64,000 bases of DNA from JBBRDU01 sp038230335 (GCA_038230335.1 JBBRNL010000005.1:124001-188000); one strand, 5' to 3'. Positions 23,928 through 33,088 are shown, counted from the stretch's first letter. The notes: generated from the sequence alone by a model not told the origin. Numbers and translations are program-made.

Positions 23928-25007
23928 TTAAACCTCACCCAGACAATCATCCAGACAGGCGAGCAAGTGTGAGACGGTCTCTTCCGTTTCGTCCCCCATG
24001 TTTGAGAGTCGGAAGGTTTGCCCTTTGATCTTGCCGTAGCCCGGATCGATCACGAGATGATGCTTTTCGCGGAGGTCGCGGGCCAGCTTTGGAACGTCGA
24101 TGCCGCGACTGTTTTTGACGCAGGTCAAAGTCTTCGAGCGGAAACCTTCTTCAGCGAAAAAATCGAAACCGCTTCGGATGACCCATTCATGGACAAGGGC
24201 GTTCGTGCGCGAGTGGCGCTCGAAGCGGGCTTTCAGTCCTTCGCCGGAAATCTCCTCGAGCTTCGATTGCAACGCGTAAATGTGCCCGATGCTCGGGGTG
24301 CTGGGCGTCATCCATTCGGCTTGTTGCTTCTTGAACTCGAGGAAGTCGAAGTAATATCCGCGCTCCTTGTTTTTCTCCGCTCGGGCAAAGGCTTTCTGGG
24401 AAGCCGCGAAAAGCGAAAATCCCGGAGGCAAAGCGAGCGCCTTCTGCGAGCCGGTGATCAGGACATCGATGCCAAGAGCGTCCATATCGATCTTCATGGC
24501 CGAGAAAGAAGAGACCGTATCCACAATGAGTGCGACCTCGGGATATTTGGCGAGCACACAGCAGATTTCGCCGAGTGGGTTCATCACGCCGGTCGATGTC
24601 TCGTTATGGATCAGCGTGACGGTATCGAATCGGCCGGTTGCTAATTGCTGGTCGAGAGATTTGTGATCGATATGGCAACCCCAGTCGACCTGCAGAGGCT
24701 CGGCTTCTTTGCCGCAGCGCCGGCTGACGTCCAGCCACTTATCGGAGAACGCGCCGCACATGCAGTTAAGGACGCGGCGGTCGACGACGTTGCGAATGGC
24801 ACCTTCCATGAGGCCCCAGGCCGACGAGGTAGAAAGGAAGACCGGCTGCGTCGTTTCGAACAAGGTTTGCAGAGGCGGATGGACCGCGCGGTAAAGGTTT
24901 TTAAAATCTTCGCCGCGATGGCCGATGACGGGACGGCTGAACGCGGCCAGAGTCTTGGGCGAGACTTCGACGGGGCCGGGGATGAAGAGCTTGTCGTGCG
25001 GGGGCAT
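23928..25007 (-). CDS. Class V aminotransferase (serine-pyruvate / alanine-glyoxylate type)
   Basis: 359 residues, cytoplasmic PLP enzyme. FIPGPVEVSP at the start, STSSAWGLMEGAIRNVV (phosphate-binding turn), HNETSTGVMNPL, VDTVSSFSAM and the PLP lysine Lys189 in TGSQKALALPPG follow the alanine-glyoxylate/serine-pyruvate aminotransferase pattern. The C-terminal FRLSNMGDETEETVSHLLACL is typical too. Probably transfers an amino group between a small amino acid and glyoxylate or pyruvate; phosphoserine aminotransferase activity in this fold type is an alternative. Confidence 0.9.
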   Translation of the reverse strand: MPPHDKLFIPGPVEVSPKTLAAFSRPVIGHRGEDFKNLYRAVHPPLQTLFETTQPVFLSTSSAWGLMEGAIRNVVDRRVLNCMCGAFSDKWLDVSRRCGKEAEPLQVDWGCHIDHKSLDQQLATGRFDTVTLIHNETSTGVMNPLGEICCVLAKYPEVALIVDTVSSFSAMKIDMDALGIDVLITGSQKALALPPGFSLFAASQKAFARAEKNKERGYYFDFLEFKKQQAEWMTPSTPSIGHIYALQSKLEEISGEGLKARFERHSRTNALVHEWVIRSGFDFFAEEGFRSKTLTCVKNSRGIDVPKLARDLREKHHLVIDPGYGKIKGQTFRLSNMGDETEETVSHLLACLDDCLGEV

Positions 25008-25100
25008 TTTTGAAGCGAACTTCCGACGCTCAACGTCCAGCGCTCAACTCGGAAAGCAAGGAAGGTGGAAACGCTCGATGCGTGACTTCTTCAGGGTTTC

Positions 25101-25613
25101 TTACGATTCCTTTTTGATAAAGCTGATGTCGCCGCTGCGTTCCACGCGCGCGGCGTGGATTTTTGATAGGTCATCGGTTTTGGCATCGAGGCGGAGATCT
25201 TCCTCCAGATCGTGACTTGAAATGTGATTCCGACGGGTGTTTCGCCGGTCGACGGTGCCATCGCGAACGATGACGTCAGGTTCGCCTTTGATCAGCATTC
25301 CAAACCAATGCGAATGATAGGCGATCGTGGCGAGCAATCGGTGCAGAAGGACGAGGACGAGACCGCCGCCCAGCGTGGCAAAAAAAGCCGCACTGCCGTT
25401 GATGGCCCGTGATAAGACCGATGCCAGAATCACGATGAGCACGGCGTCGAAGGCCGTTTTGCGTGAAAGCGATCGTTTATGGCCAAGCCGAACCATGATG
25501 AGAGTGGCAATGAACACAATCACCCCCCGGAGGGAGATTTGAAGAAAGGTCAGATCCCTGGGCTCCGCTCCCAATCCGAGGAGTGGGCCCACAAAATTCC
25601 AGAAGGCATTCAT
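25101..25613 (-). CDS. DUF421 (YetF-like) membrane protein
   Basis: About 170 residues from the ATG before NAFWNFVGPLLG. Three membrane helices (about 20-110) are followed by a soluble domain with the DUF421 pattern: LIKGEPDVIVRDGTVDRRNTRRNHIS, HDLEEDLRLDAKTDDLSKIHAARVERSG, DISFIKKE. This matches the YetF family, linked in sporulating Firmicutes to membrane/spore quality; the role here is unknown. The gene reads leftwards, away from the TPR gene at 25811. Confidence 0.85.
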   Translation of the reverse strand: MNAFWNFVGPLLGLGAEPRDLTFLQISLRGVIVFIATLIMVRLGHKRSLSRKTAFDAVLIVILASVLSRAINGSAAFFATLGGGLVLVLLHRLLATIAYHSHWFGMLIKGEPDVIVRDGTVDRRNTRRNHISSHDLEEDLRLDAKTDDLSKIHAARVERSGDISFIKKES

Positions 25614-25810
25614 TCCGACATTCTGAACAGTGGAGCGCGCCTGTCGATGCCGGGAACGAAGTGCAATGCCCATTATGGCGTGCTCTCGACCCGTCTCGGA
25701 TTAGCTGGGTAAGGGCCCGATCCACCTTCTCGCGCTTGCACGGCAAACTTTCGCATGGCATAAGACCACGCTCGTGCGGACTGCGGCTCGCGCGTTGTAC
25801 AAAGCGAATC

Positions 25811-26548
25811 ATGGCTACGACTCAACCTTCACCTCGCGATCCCACTCTTGATGCCGAAGTCTTTTGGTTTCGTCACCGGCGTGAGATTCTGGCCTTGATC
25901 GTCATCGTCATCCTGGGCGCGGCCGGATGGGGCGCGTTTACGATTTTTGCGGCGCGGCGTGATTCCGCGGCGGCCACGCAGTTGGGGTCGGCCAAGAGTT
26001 CTCAGGACTACGAGAATGTGATCAAACAGCATGGCAACACACCAGCGGGCGCTTCCGCGCATCTCATGCTGGCCGAGGCGCAACGCAAGGATCGCAAATT
26101 TATGGAATCGAACGCCACGCTCCAGGCGTTCATCGACCAGAATCCGGATCACGATTTAGTGCCGACCGCCAAAATGGCGATGGCATCTAATCTGGAGGCG
26201 ACCGGGAAAGTGGACGAAGCACTGTCGCTCTACAAACAAACTGCCGAAAAATATCCGAAAAGTTCGACGGCATCCCTCGCACTCATGTCGCAAGTCCCTC
26301 TCCTCAAAGCGAAGAATCAGCCCGACGCGGCCCGGCGTGTCTGTGAGACGGTTCTGTCGCAATACAGCGATAGTTTTTGGGCGAGCGAAGCCATGCGCGA
26401 ACTTCGCACATTGAAACCGGCTCCCGGGGCGCCGAAGACGTCCGCAAATCCGGGGGCTCCCTCGTTACCTCCTACACAGGTACGGCCGCCCATGATGCTC
26501 CCGCCGCGACCTGCGCCGGCCGCTCCGCCGCCAGCCAAGCCGAAGTAA
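25811..26548 (+). CDS. Membrane-anchored TPR protein (YfgM-like)
   Basis: 245 residues from the ATG that opens MATTQPSPRD. The soluble head FWFRHRREI leads into one membrane helix (about 25-45, ILALIVIVILGAAGWGAF). Residues of about 55-200 are TPR-like (SAHLMLAEAQRKDRKFMESNATLQAFID, AMASNLEATGKVDEALSLYKQTAEKYP, YSDSFWASEAMREL). The C-terminus is Pro/Ala-rich. This layout is that of the YfgM/BamD-like tetratricopeptide anchors; function not established. Confidence 0.75.
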   Translation: MATTQPSPRDPTLDAEVFWFRHRREILALIVIVILGAAGWGAFTIFAARRDSAAATQLGSAKSSQDYENVIKQHGNTPAGASAHLMLAEAQRKDRKFMESNATLQAFIDQNPDHDLVPTAKMAMASNLEATGKVDEALSLYKQTAEKYPKSSTASLALMSQVPLLKAKNQPDAARRVCETVLSQYSDSFWASEAMRELRTLKPAPGAPKTSANPGAPSLPPTQVRPPMMLPPRPAPAAPPPAKPK

Positions 26549-26684
26549 TTTTCAGAATGCTGCCGCGTCTGGCAACGCGATCGACTCCCGACGATAGAGC
26601 GCCGTGGTTACAGGGAGGAAGCACTCTAGCCGCCTCACTCTGTTGAGGCGTCCGTGCGCATTGGATACGACCGCGCTTCGAAGA

Positions 26685-27080
26685 TTATCTCTTCGAGAAT
26701 TGGAAGCGTTTGCGCGCACCGGGTTGCCCCGATTTCTTGCGCTCTTTCATGCGCGGATCGCGCCGGAGCAAACCGTCCGCTTTCAACGTGCCGCGCAAGT
26801 TGGCATCGGCCTGAAGAAGAGCGCGGGAGATGGCGAGGCGAGCCGCGCCCGCTTGGCCTGCCATGCCTCCGCCGGTCGTATTGATCGACATGTCGTAGGC
26901 ATTGACCGCCTTCGCTACCTGCAACGGTTGCAGCAGCGTGTTTTGCAGCGGGGTTGTGGGAAAATAATCTTCGAAGCTCCGTCCGTTGATCTCGATTTTG
27001 CCGGTTCCCGCGGTCATGCGAATGCGGGCGACGGAGGTCTTGCGGCGTCCTGTGGCGATAAATTCTTCTGCTTGAGCCAT
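26685..27080 (-). CDS. rpsI: 30S ribosomal protein S9
   Basis: 131 residues; binds 16S rRNA and contacts the P-site tRNA through its basic C-terminal tail, here ending GARKRFQFSKR. The blocks TGRRKTSVARIRM, INGRSFEDYF and GGGMAGQAGAARLAISRALL are conserved. It lies nine bases downstream of rplM, the standard L13-S9 pair. Confidence 0.98.
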   Translation of the reverse strand: MAQAEEFIATGRRKTSVARIRMTAGTGKIEINGRSFEDYFPTTPLQNTLLQPLQVAKAVNAYDMSINTTGGGMAGQAGAARLAISRALLQADANLRGTLKADGLLRRDPRMKERKKSGQPGARKRFQFSKR

Positions 27081-27089
27081 AAGCCTCGG

Positions 27090-27521
27090 TTAGGGAAAGG
27101 AGATGGGTTGCGGCTGTTGCGCGGCGTGCGGATGTTGTTCGCCGCGATAGACTTTCAGTTTCCGGTAAACGGAGCGTCCCAGCTTATTGTGCGGGATCAT
27201 GCCGCGAACCGCATGCTCGATCAGTAATTCGGGGTGGCGAACGCGGCGAGAGCGAACGCTTTCGGTTTTGTGGCCGCCGACAAAGCCGGAGAAACTCATG
27301 TAGCTCTTGAGTTCTTCTTTTCGGCCTGTGACGCGAACTTTCTCAGCGTTGATGACGACCACAAAATCGCCGGTATCGACGTGGGGTGTGAAGATCACTT
27401 TTTCTTTGCCGCGAAGGAGGGTGGCAGCACGCACGGCGACGCGGCCCAAGACCTGGTCCTTGGCATCAATGATCCACCATTTACGGGAGACTTCGGTAGC
27501 TTTGGCGGAAAACGTTTTCAT
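27090..27521 (-). CDS. rplM: 50S ribosomal protein L13
   Basis: 143 residues from ATG at 27521, whose start MKTFSAKATEVSRKWWIIDA matches the family; a longer frame upstream was rejected. Conserved: LGRVAVRAATLLRGK, VVVINAEKVRVTGRK, VRGMIPHNKLGR. It assembles early in the 50S subunit, binding 23S rRNA. First gene of the rplM-rpsI operon. The C-terminus is extended by a short Gln/Pro/His tail. Confidence 0.98.
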   Translation of the reverse strand: MKTFSAKATEVSRKWWIIDAKDQVLGRVAVRAATLLRGKEKVIFTPHVDTGDFVVVINAEKVRVTGRKEELKSYMSFSGFVGGHKTESVRSRRVRHPELLIEHAVRGMIPHNKLGRSVYRKLKVYRGEQHPHAAQQPQPISFP

Positions 27522-27628
27522 GTCGGTGAAAAGGGTCCGGAAACTACGGGAGCGGGTTGTGAGTGTCAAATGGGGAAGTGGGATGGGAGGGGGCGATGAT
27601 GGCATCGGGCCTGCTTATAATTACCATA

Positions 27629-28276
27629 ATGCGCTGCGTCACCCGTTCCTGCCTGGTCTTCCTCACCATAGTCACTTTGACGGGGGCCGCTCGCGGCGGC
27701 GAGGTGACGGCCGGGGCGGTGGTTCGTGAAATGAATTTGGCCCGGCAAAGTCCAGCCACTTACGCCGGTTTCCTGGAAGATTTGCGCGCGCACTACAACG
27801 GCCGCTTTCTCGTTCTTCCCGGGCAAACCAGGATCCATATGCAAGAGGGTTTGGGTGCGGTGGACGAAGCCATCCAGTTTCTTCGCTCGGTCCAGCCCGT
27901 GCAGCCTCTTTCGTTCTCGTCCGGCCTAAGCCGCGGCGCGGCTGATCATTGCGCGGAACAAGTTGGCGGCGCAACGGGACACGGCAATCCCGCCAGCCGG
28001 TTGAGCCGCTATGGGAGTTGGTCTGCTGCCTGGGGCGAAAACATAGCCTATGGCAAGTCGAGTGCGCGGGATGTCGTCCTCGCTTTGATCATCGATGACG
28101 GACTGCCCGCGCGGAAACATCGCGCCAACATTTTCGCGGCCAAGTTCAACTATGCCGGCGCGGCCTACGGGCCGCATGCGCGGTATGGAAGTGTGTGCAG
28201 CATCGATTTCGCGGGGGCATATTTCGAGCGCGGCGGTCCGACGGCGAACGGCTCGCTCGTGGCTAAAAATTTCTAG
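27629..28276 (+). CDS. Exported CAP-domain (SCP/PR-1 family) protein
   Basis: 215 residues from the ATG that precedes a signal peptide (CVTRSCLVFLTIVTLTGAARG). The CAP fold is recognised by the region TGHGNPASRLSRYG, WGENIAYGKSSARDVVLALIIDDGLPARKHRANIFAAKF, and a final VCSIDFAGAYFER. The His/Glu cavity residues of CAP proteins appear in GHGNP and GENIAYG. Bacterial CAP proteins are exported and of mostly unknown role. The Glu-x-x-x-x-x-Arg pattern of some eukaryotic members is not complete. Confidence 0.85.
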   Translation: MRCVTRSCLVFLTIVTLTGAARGGEVTAGAVVREMNLARQSPATYAGFLEDLRAHYNGRFLVLPGQTRIHMQEGLGAVDEAIQFLRSVQPVQPLSFSSGLSRGAADHCAEQVGGATGHGNPASRLSRYGSWSAAWGENIAYGKSSARDVVLALIIDDGLPARKHRANIFAAKFNYAGAAYGPHARYGSVCSIDFAGAYFERGGPTANGSLVAKNF

Positions 28277-28338
28277 GCACGAGTTATCCTACAATGGGGA
28301 TTTGCCGAGGGCCATAGTCAGGTCCGTGCGACGAACTC

Positions 28339-28464
28339 TGTCATCCCGACTCGCGCAGACGAGGAGGGATCTCCCACTCGCCCTGGAGGTCACGCACGTG
28401 TCCCTTGTGTAACACTGGCACGGTAGGTGAGATCCTTCGCCGTCTTCGCTGGCTCAGGATGACA
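28339..28464. repeat. 126-bp palindromic MITE-like element, copy A
   Basis: Starts TGTCATCCCGACTCGCGCAG and ends GGATGACA, with imperfect inverted arms of about 35 bases at each end (right arm on the other strand: TGTCATCCTGAGCCAGCGAA). The same 126-base element occurs at 63333-63458 in reverse orientation: the terminal ~35 bases of the two copies are almost identical and the middle differs. It lies between the CAP gene and the convergent gene at 28507. Confidence 0.85.
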
Positions 28465-28506
28465 AGCCTGGGCTAGCGAAACTCGAAGGGCGGCGCAGCG
28501 AAGCGA

Positions 28507-28839
28507 TCAGGAATCGCGTGGTCCGCGCGCTTCCGGAATCTTATTCAAGACGGGCTGAATGGTCGGGTCGGCTTTGAGGAGGGAGGCCCGCATGGCCTCG
28601 CGGTATTCCTTGTGCGCCTGTCTCATTTTGAGATGGGCCGCGCGGAGAGCCGGGTCTTGCATGGCTTTTCGGTGAGCAGTCTTCAGCTGCTCGCGCTCCG
28701 TGGGAGAGAGGTTGGCCAGCTTTTGCCGCCAACGCGCGCCGCGACCCTCTGCATTATCTGCGTTTTGCGCCCTAGCCAAGGGGGCGAACTGCATGAGGGC
28801 ACCGAGGGTTATGATCGCGACTAACGATTGCATTTTCAT
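28507..28839 (-). CDS. Exported Spy/CpxP-like small protein
   Basis: 110 residues from ATG at 28839 (a second in-frame ATG is two codons on). A signal peptide (SLVAIITLGALMQFAPLARAQ) is followed by a mostly helical, charged region: ARWRQKLANLSPTEREQLKTAHRKAM, AHLKMRQAHKEYREAMRASLLKADPTIQPVL. The LSPTERxQL and LTAxQ-like wording resembles the Spy/CpxP/Zra family of periplasmic chaperones and sensors, but the two LTxxQ motifs are not clear. The gene faces away from proS, sharing its upstream region. Confidence 0.65.
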   Translation of the reverse strand: MKMQSLVAIITLGALMQFAPLARAQNADNAEGRGARWRQKLANLSPTEREQLKTAHRKAMQDPALRAAHLKMRQAHKEYREAMRASLLKADPTIQPVLNKIPEARGPRDS

Positions 28840-28990
28840 TTCCAGATTTAAACCCGAGAGGGTTGAATAGTTGCGCGGAAAGGCCGGCGGGCAAGCCGGC
28901 TGGATCCGACCCGACTGGCCGGACGTGGGTAGCCGAGCCATTGGCCGCTGGCATTTTGGCGTGTTGCGTTTAATGGTTGCCGCGCGCCCT

Positions 28991-30535
28991 ATGGCCAATC
29001 CCGAAAATGACTCAGTAAAAACGGCGATTACCCCACGCCGCGAACAAGATTTTCCGGAGTGGTATCAGCAGGTCATTCGTGCGGCCGAGCTGGCAGAGTC
29101 CTCGGATGTGCGTGGGTGCATGGTGATCCGCCCATGGGGATTCGGGATCTGGGAAAACATGCAACGTCAGCTCGACGCCATGTTTCGGGCGACCGGACAT
29201 CGCAACGCCTATTTCCCGCTTTTTATTCCGTTAAGCTACTTCGCCAAAGAAGCGGAGCATGTGGCGGGATTTGCCAAGGAATGCGCCGTGGTCACGCACA
29301 CCCGGCTGGAAGTGGATGCGGAAGGAAAAATGAAGCCGGCCAGTCCCCTGGCCGAACCCCTGGTGGTTAGGCCAACTTCGGAGACGATCATCGGAGCGAG
29401 TTATGCGAAGTGGGTGCAGTCCTATCGCGACCTGCCTGTTCTGATCAATCAATGGGCCAATGTCGTCCGCTGGGAAATGCGTCCACGTTTGTTTTTGCGC
29501 ACTTCCGAATTTCTTTGGCAGGAAGGCCATACGGCTCATGAAACGGAAGCGGAGGCGCGCGCCGAAACGGAAAAAATGAGCGGCGTTTACGAAACTTTCG
29601 TGCGCGATCACCTGGCCGTGCCTGTGTTCAGTGGTGAGAAATCGGAAAGCGAACGATTTCCCGGTGCGGTTCAGACGCTTTCGATCGAGGCGATGGTGCA
29701 GGATCGAAAGGCCATTCAGGCAGGCACTTCTCATTTTCTTGGGCAGAATTTCGCGAAGGCGAGCGGCATTCAATTTCAGAATCGCGAAGGGAAACAGGAG
29801 TTTGCTTGGACGACGAGCTGGGGAATGAGCACGAGACTGATCGGGACAGTCATCATGACCCATGCGGATGACGACGGCATGGTATTGCCTCCGCGCATTG
29901 CGCCGACCCAGATTATGATCCTGCCGATTACGCCGAAAGAAGAGACGCGCGCTCAGGTCTTGGAGGCGTGTGACAAACTTGCTCAGCAATTGCGGGCGGT
30001 GCGCTATGCGGACGCGCCCATCGAGGTGGAGGTGGACCGGCGTGATCTTGGCGGAGGTGTCAAAAATTGGGAGTGGATCAAGAAAGGGGTGCCGTTGCGC
30101 GTCGAAATTGGACCGCGCGATCTTGAAAAAGGTGCAGTCGCGGTAAGCCGGCGCGATCAACCAGTGAAGGCGAAAGAGTTCATGGCCATGACAGAAATGG
30201 TGGCGCGGGCGTCGGAATTGCTCACGTCGATCCAACAAAATCTATATGACCGAGCCAAAGAGTTTCGCGACGCCAACACGCGCATGATTGATTCGAAGGA
30301 GGAATTTTACGATTTCTTCACTCCGAAGAATGCGGCCAAGCCGGAGATCCACGGCGGGTTTGCCTTGGCCCATTGGAGTGGTTCGCGCGCCGTCGAAGAG
30401 CAGATCAAGGGAGATCTAAAAGTTACGATTCGCTGCATTCCGTTGAGCGGGGTCGACGGGGCGGCCGAGTCGGGCCGTTGTATTTTCACAGGTGAGCCAA
30501 GCGCGCGGCGGGTCATTTGGGCCAAATCATACTGA
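28991..30535 (+). CDS. proS: Prolyl-tRNA synthetase, archaeal/eukaryotic (ProS type 3) form
   Basis: 514 residues; a longer ATG at 28973 adds six. It charges tRNA-Pro. Class II motifs are visible: VRPTSETIIGASYAKW (motif 1/2 region), RPRLFLRTSEFLWQEGHTAH (motif 2), TTSWGMSTRLIGTVIMTHADD (motif 3). The anticodon-binding domain follows (PTQIMILPI, VEIGPRDLEKGAVAVSRR). The C-terminal part (EEFYDFF to IWAKSY) is the extra domain of the archaeal/eukaryotic ProS. No editing INS domain is present between motifs 2 and 3. The gene is divergent from the Spy-like gene with about 150 bases between starts. Confidence 0.95.
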   Translation: MANPENDSVKTAITPRREQDFPEWYQQVIRAAELAESSDVRGCMVIRPWGFGIWENMQRQLDAMFRATGHRNAYFPLFIPLSYFAKEAEHVAGFAKECAVVTHTRLEVDAEGKMKPASPLAEPLVVRPTSETIIGASYAKWVQSYRDLPVLINQWANVVRWEMRPRLFLRTSEFLWQEGHTAHETEAEARAETEKMSGVYETFVRDHLAVPVFSGEKSESERFPGAVQTLSIEAMVQDRKAIQAGTSHFLGQNFAKASGIQFQNREGKQEFAWTTSWGMSTRLIGTVIMTHADDDGMVLPPRIAPTQIMILPITPKEETRAQVLEACDKLAQQLRAVRYADAPIEVEVDRRDLGGGVKNWEWIKKGVPLRVEIGPRDLEKGAVAVSRRDQPVKAKEFMAMTEMVARASELLTSIQQNLYDRAKEFRDANTRMIDSKEEFYDFFTPKNAAKPEIHGGFALAHWSGSRAVEEQIKGDLKVTIRCIPLSGVDGAAESGRCIFTGEPSARRVIWAKSY

Positions 30536-30591
30536 TGCCTGCGTTGTCACCAGGGTATTGACGCAGGAGCATCACGCTCGTTTATTCCGCA

Positions 30592-30843
30592 ATGTCGATG
30601 GATTTGACGTTATACGGCCGCGAATGGTGCTCGTGGTGCATTGACGCGAAGGATTACCTGACCGAGCGGGGTTACAAGTTTACCCATGTGGATGTGGGTC
30701 AGGACCGGGGCGCGTATGAAGAGATGAAGGAATTGTCCGATCAAACCTATGTGCCGACCTTTGTCGCGGGCGACAAAGTGCTGGCCAATTTCGATACCGA
30801 TCAGCTCGAGAAGTTTTTGAGTGAGAATCAGATCGAGCCGTAA
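30592..30843 (+). CDS. Glutaredoxin / thioredoxin-like small redox protein
   Basis: 83 residues: LTLYGREWCSWCIDAKDYL with a CSWC active site, VDVGQDRGAYEEM, and the cis-Pro loop YVPTFVAG. A glutaredoxin-like fold with a thioredoxin-like CxxC dithiol. Cytoplasmic. Its stop overlaps the next gene by one base (TAATG), so the two are probably coupled. Confidence 0.9.
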   Translation: MSMDLTLYGREWCSWCIDAKDYLTERGYKFTHVDVGQDRGAYEEMKELSDQTYVPTFVAGDKVLANFDTDQLEKFLSENQIEP

Positions 30844-31658
30844 TGCTATTTGGTTTTCTTCTTACGCTTGGCGTGGCGGTGCTCAGCATCGCCCTGCGCA
30901 GCTTTCAAAGCTCGTTCGCGCAGAAGTCGGGTGCTCTTGGAATTCTGGTGGCCTCCTTTCTTTTGGTTTTTTTCGCGACCGGCAGCTGGATTTACGGATC
31001 GATCGGCGCCCTCAGCTGGCTTTTCCTTCCCTGGATTGAGATCCTGACGCGCATCCGCGCGCTGCGGTTGCCTAAGGAAAAGCAATTGCGTCCCAAGAGC
31101 GCGCCTTCGGCCGATGTGTTCCCAACTTTGAGCGATATCACACACGAGATCGAGAACGCTGGCTTCGTGCATGTGAATGACGCGGGTTGGGATTGGGATG
31201 ATTACCGGCAGTTCTTTCGCATGTTCTACAAGGATGAGGACCGGTCGCAGGCGACGATCTGTTTGAACGAGCAGCACGACTTGTCCTTTTACTACCTGCG
31301 GATTTCTTCACGCTCCGAGGCCGGTATTATTTGGACGACTTGGAATTACCCGTTGTCCTACGGACTGAAGCTGACGCCGCAGTTTCGGATCAACCGGCAG
31401 CGGCCCGATCAATCATTCTTCCAGCTTTATCAAAGCCATCGCGAATTTCTGCGCGAGAACTCGGTCGCGACAGAGGCCATCGCCACAATGGACGAAGACC
31501 GCATGCAGGCGGAAATCGAGCACGATTTGCGCGATCAGATCGCGCACAACATCGACAAGGGAGTTTTGAAGTCGACGGCTGACGGCGATGCGAAATATTC
31601 GCTGCGCGGGATGTTCTATCTTTGGCTGCAGTTTCTGCTCGACCTGGTCAGGCTGTAG
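30843..31658 (+). CDS. Conserved membrane protein of unknown function
   Basis: 271 residues. Two N-terminal membrane helices (MLFGFLLTLGVAVLSIAL; GILVASFLLVFFATGSWIYGSIGALSW) precede a soluble domain of about 190 residues (about 80-270) rich in aromatic and acidic residues (DAGWDWDDYRQFFRMFYKDED, DLSFYYLRISSR, WTTWNYPLSYG), ending with a hydrophobic helix (YLWLQFLLDLVRL). No known motif was seen. It is coupled to the glutaredoxin gene, so a thiol-related or membrane-stress role is only a guess. Confidence 0.7.
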   Translation: MLFGFLLTLGVAVLSIALRSFQSSFAQKSGALGILVASFLLVFFATGSWIYGSIGALSWLFLPWIEILTRIRALRLPKEKQLRPKSAPSADVFPTLSDITHEIENAGFVHVNDAGWDWDDYRQFFRMFYKDEDRSQATICLNEQHDLSFYYLRISSRSEAGIIWTTWNYPLSYGLKLTPQFRINRQRPDQSFFQLYQSHREFLRENSVATEAIATMDEDRMQAEIEHDLRDQIAHNIDKGVLKSTADGDAKYSLRGMFYLWLQFLLDLVRL

Positions 31659-31701
31659 CCGTCCGCGCGGGCCACTCTCAATTAGCCACGTCCGGCGCAG
31701 G

Positions 31702-32262
31702 CTAGACCTTCATGATCTCGGCTTCTTTGCGCTGGAGATGATCATCGATCGATTTGACGAAGCGGTCGGTTAGTTTTTGCACTTCGCCTTCCAGGTCGCG
31801 CAGCCCGTCCTCCGTCACTTCCCCGCCGGTCTTAAGTTTTTTTGCATCATCGATGGCGGAGCGCCGGTTGGCGCGAACGCGGACCCGCGCTTCTTCGGCC
31901 ATTTTGCCTAACGATTTAACAAGATCCTTGCGCCGCTCCTCCGACAATTCTGGAATGGGCAGACGAATCAGTTTTCCATCGACCTGCGGAGTGATGCCGA
32001 TGTTCGATTCCTTGAGCGCCCTCTCAATGTCCTGCACCGTGCTGGCGTCGAACGGCTGCACGACAAGGAGTCGGGGCTCCGGCGTCGTGATGAGGGCGAG
32101 TTGCTTCAGCTTCATGGTTGAGCCGTAGGCCTGCACGTCGACATTTTCGACCAAAGCGGGCGACGCCTTGCCCGTCCGGACGGCGGCAAATTCATGCACC
32201 ATGTAATCGACGCTTTTGTCCATCGTCATTTCCGCCTCAAGAAGAATGTCGTCTCTGCTCAT
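31702..32262 (-). CDS. frr: Ribosome recycling factor
   Basis: 186 residues, the usual length. A three-helix bundle plus alpha/beta domain that splits the post-termination ribosome with EF-G. Conserved: TGKASPALVENVDVQAYGS, LVVQPFDASTVQDIERA, IRLPIPELSEERRKDLVK, RVRANRRSAIDDAKKL. Ten bases downstream of pyrH; end of the minus-strand housekeeping run. Confidence 0.97.
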   Translation of the reverse strand: MSRDDILLEAEMTMDKSVDYMVHEFAAVRTGKASPALVENVDVQAYGSTMKLKQLALITTPEPRLLVVQPFDASTVQDIERALKESNIGITPQVDGKLIRLPIPELSEERRKDLVKSLGKMAEEARVRVRANRRSAIDDAKKLKTGGEVTEDGLRDLEGEVQKLTDRFVKSIDDHLQRKEAEIMKV

Positions 32263-32272
32263 AGGATCAACT

Positions 32273-33013
32273 TCACTTGGTCTCCGCCTCCCCGCAAACG
32301 AGCGTGCCTACTTTGCGCCCGAGGACGGCGTCACGAATGTTGCTCGGCTTGTTCATATCGAGCACGATCATGGGAATCTTGTTGTCCATGCAAAGACTAA
32401 AGGCAGTGGAGTCCATTACCTGAAGCCGTTTTGTCAGGGCCTCGGTGTAGGTGACACGGTCGTAACGCTGCGCTTGGGGATCTTTCTTTGGATCCCGGTC
32501 ATAGACGCCGTCCACTTTGGTTGCTTTCACAATCACGTCGGCTCGAATTTCACTCGCGCGTAGCGCGGCCGTTGTGTCCGTCGAAAAATAAGGATTGCCG
32601 GTGCCTGCAACAAAAATAACAACGCGGCCTAACTCAAGGTGGCGGATGGCTCGCCCTAAAATAAAAGGTTCCGCCACGTTCTTCATCTCGATGGCGCTTT
32701 GCACACGCGTCTCCACACCCACGTCATCGAGCGCGCTTTTCAATGCCATGCCGTTGATGACAGTGGCCAGCATCCCCATGTAGTCAGCGGTCGTCCGATC
32801 CATGCCGCGTCCCGCGGCAGTCAGTCCGCGCCAGATATTACCGCCACCGATCACGACCGCGATTTGAACTCCGAGGGCGTGCACTTCTTTGATGCGCTCG
32901 GCGATGGTGCGAACGACGGCCGGTGAAATATTATCGGTCCCACCCACCTCGCGCAGGGCTTCGCCACTCAACTTCAGCACAATGCGTTTGTAGGCAGGTG
33001 CTTCGGTCTTCAT
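32273..33013 (-). CDS. pyrH: UMP kinase
   Basis: 246 residues. Phosphorylates UMP to UDP for pyrimidine nucleotide synthesis; amino-acid-kinase fold hexamer. Conserved: KLSGEAL, VIGGGNIWRGL, GMDRTTADYMGMLATVINGMAL, FVAGTGNPYFSTDTTAALRA, ATKVDGVYDRDP. It precedes frr in the transcript (pyrH-frr), the common bacterial order. Confidence 0.97.
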   Translation of the reverse strand: MKTEAPAYKRIVLKLSGEALREVGGTDNISPAVVRTIAERIKEVHALGVQIAVVIGGGNIWRGLTAAGRGMDRTTADYMGMLATVINGMALKSALDDVGVETRVQSAIEMKNVAEPFILGRAIRHLELGRVVIFVAGTGNPYFSTDTTAALRASEIRADVIVKATKVDGVYDRDPKKDPQAQRYDRVTYTEALTKRLQVMDSTAFSLCMDNKIPMIVLDMNKPSNIRDAVLGRKVGTLVCGEAETK

Positions 33014-33088
33014 CGCGAGGGAGATGAAACAAGAGGCCGGGATGTTTGCAAAGGAAAATGAACCGGCGCGAGGCGTGCGCCGCGGCGG

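Noticed and set aside
26630..26649. The CGCCTCA / TGAGGCG hairpin as a terminator of rpsI
   Set aside because: A seven-base stem exists but no T run follows on either strand.
29231..30238. A 335-codon minus-strand frame over proS
   Set aside because: Antisense shadow; the translation has no domain and proS is certain.
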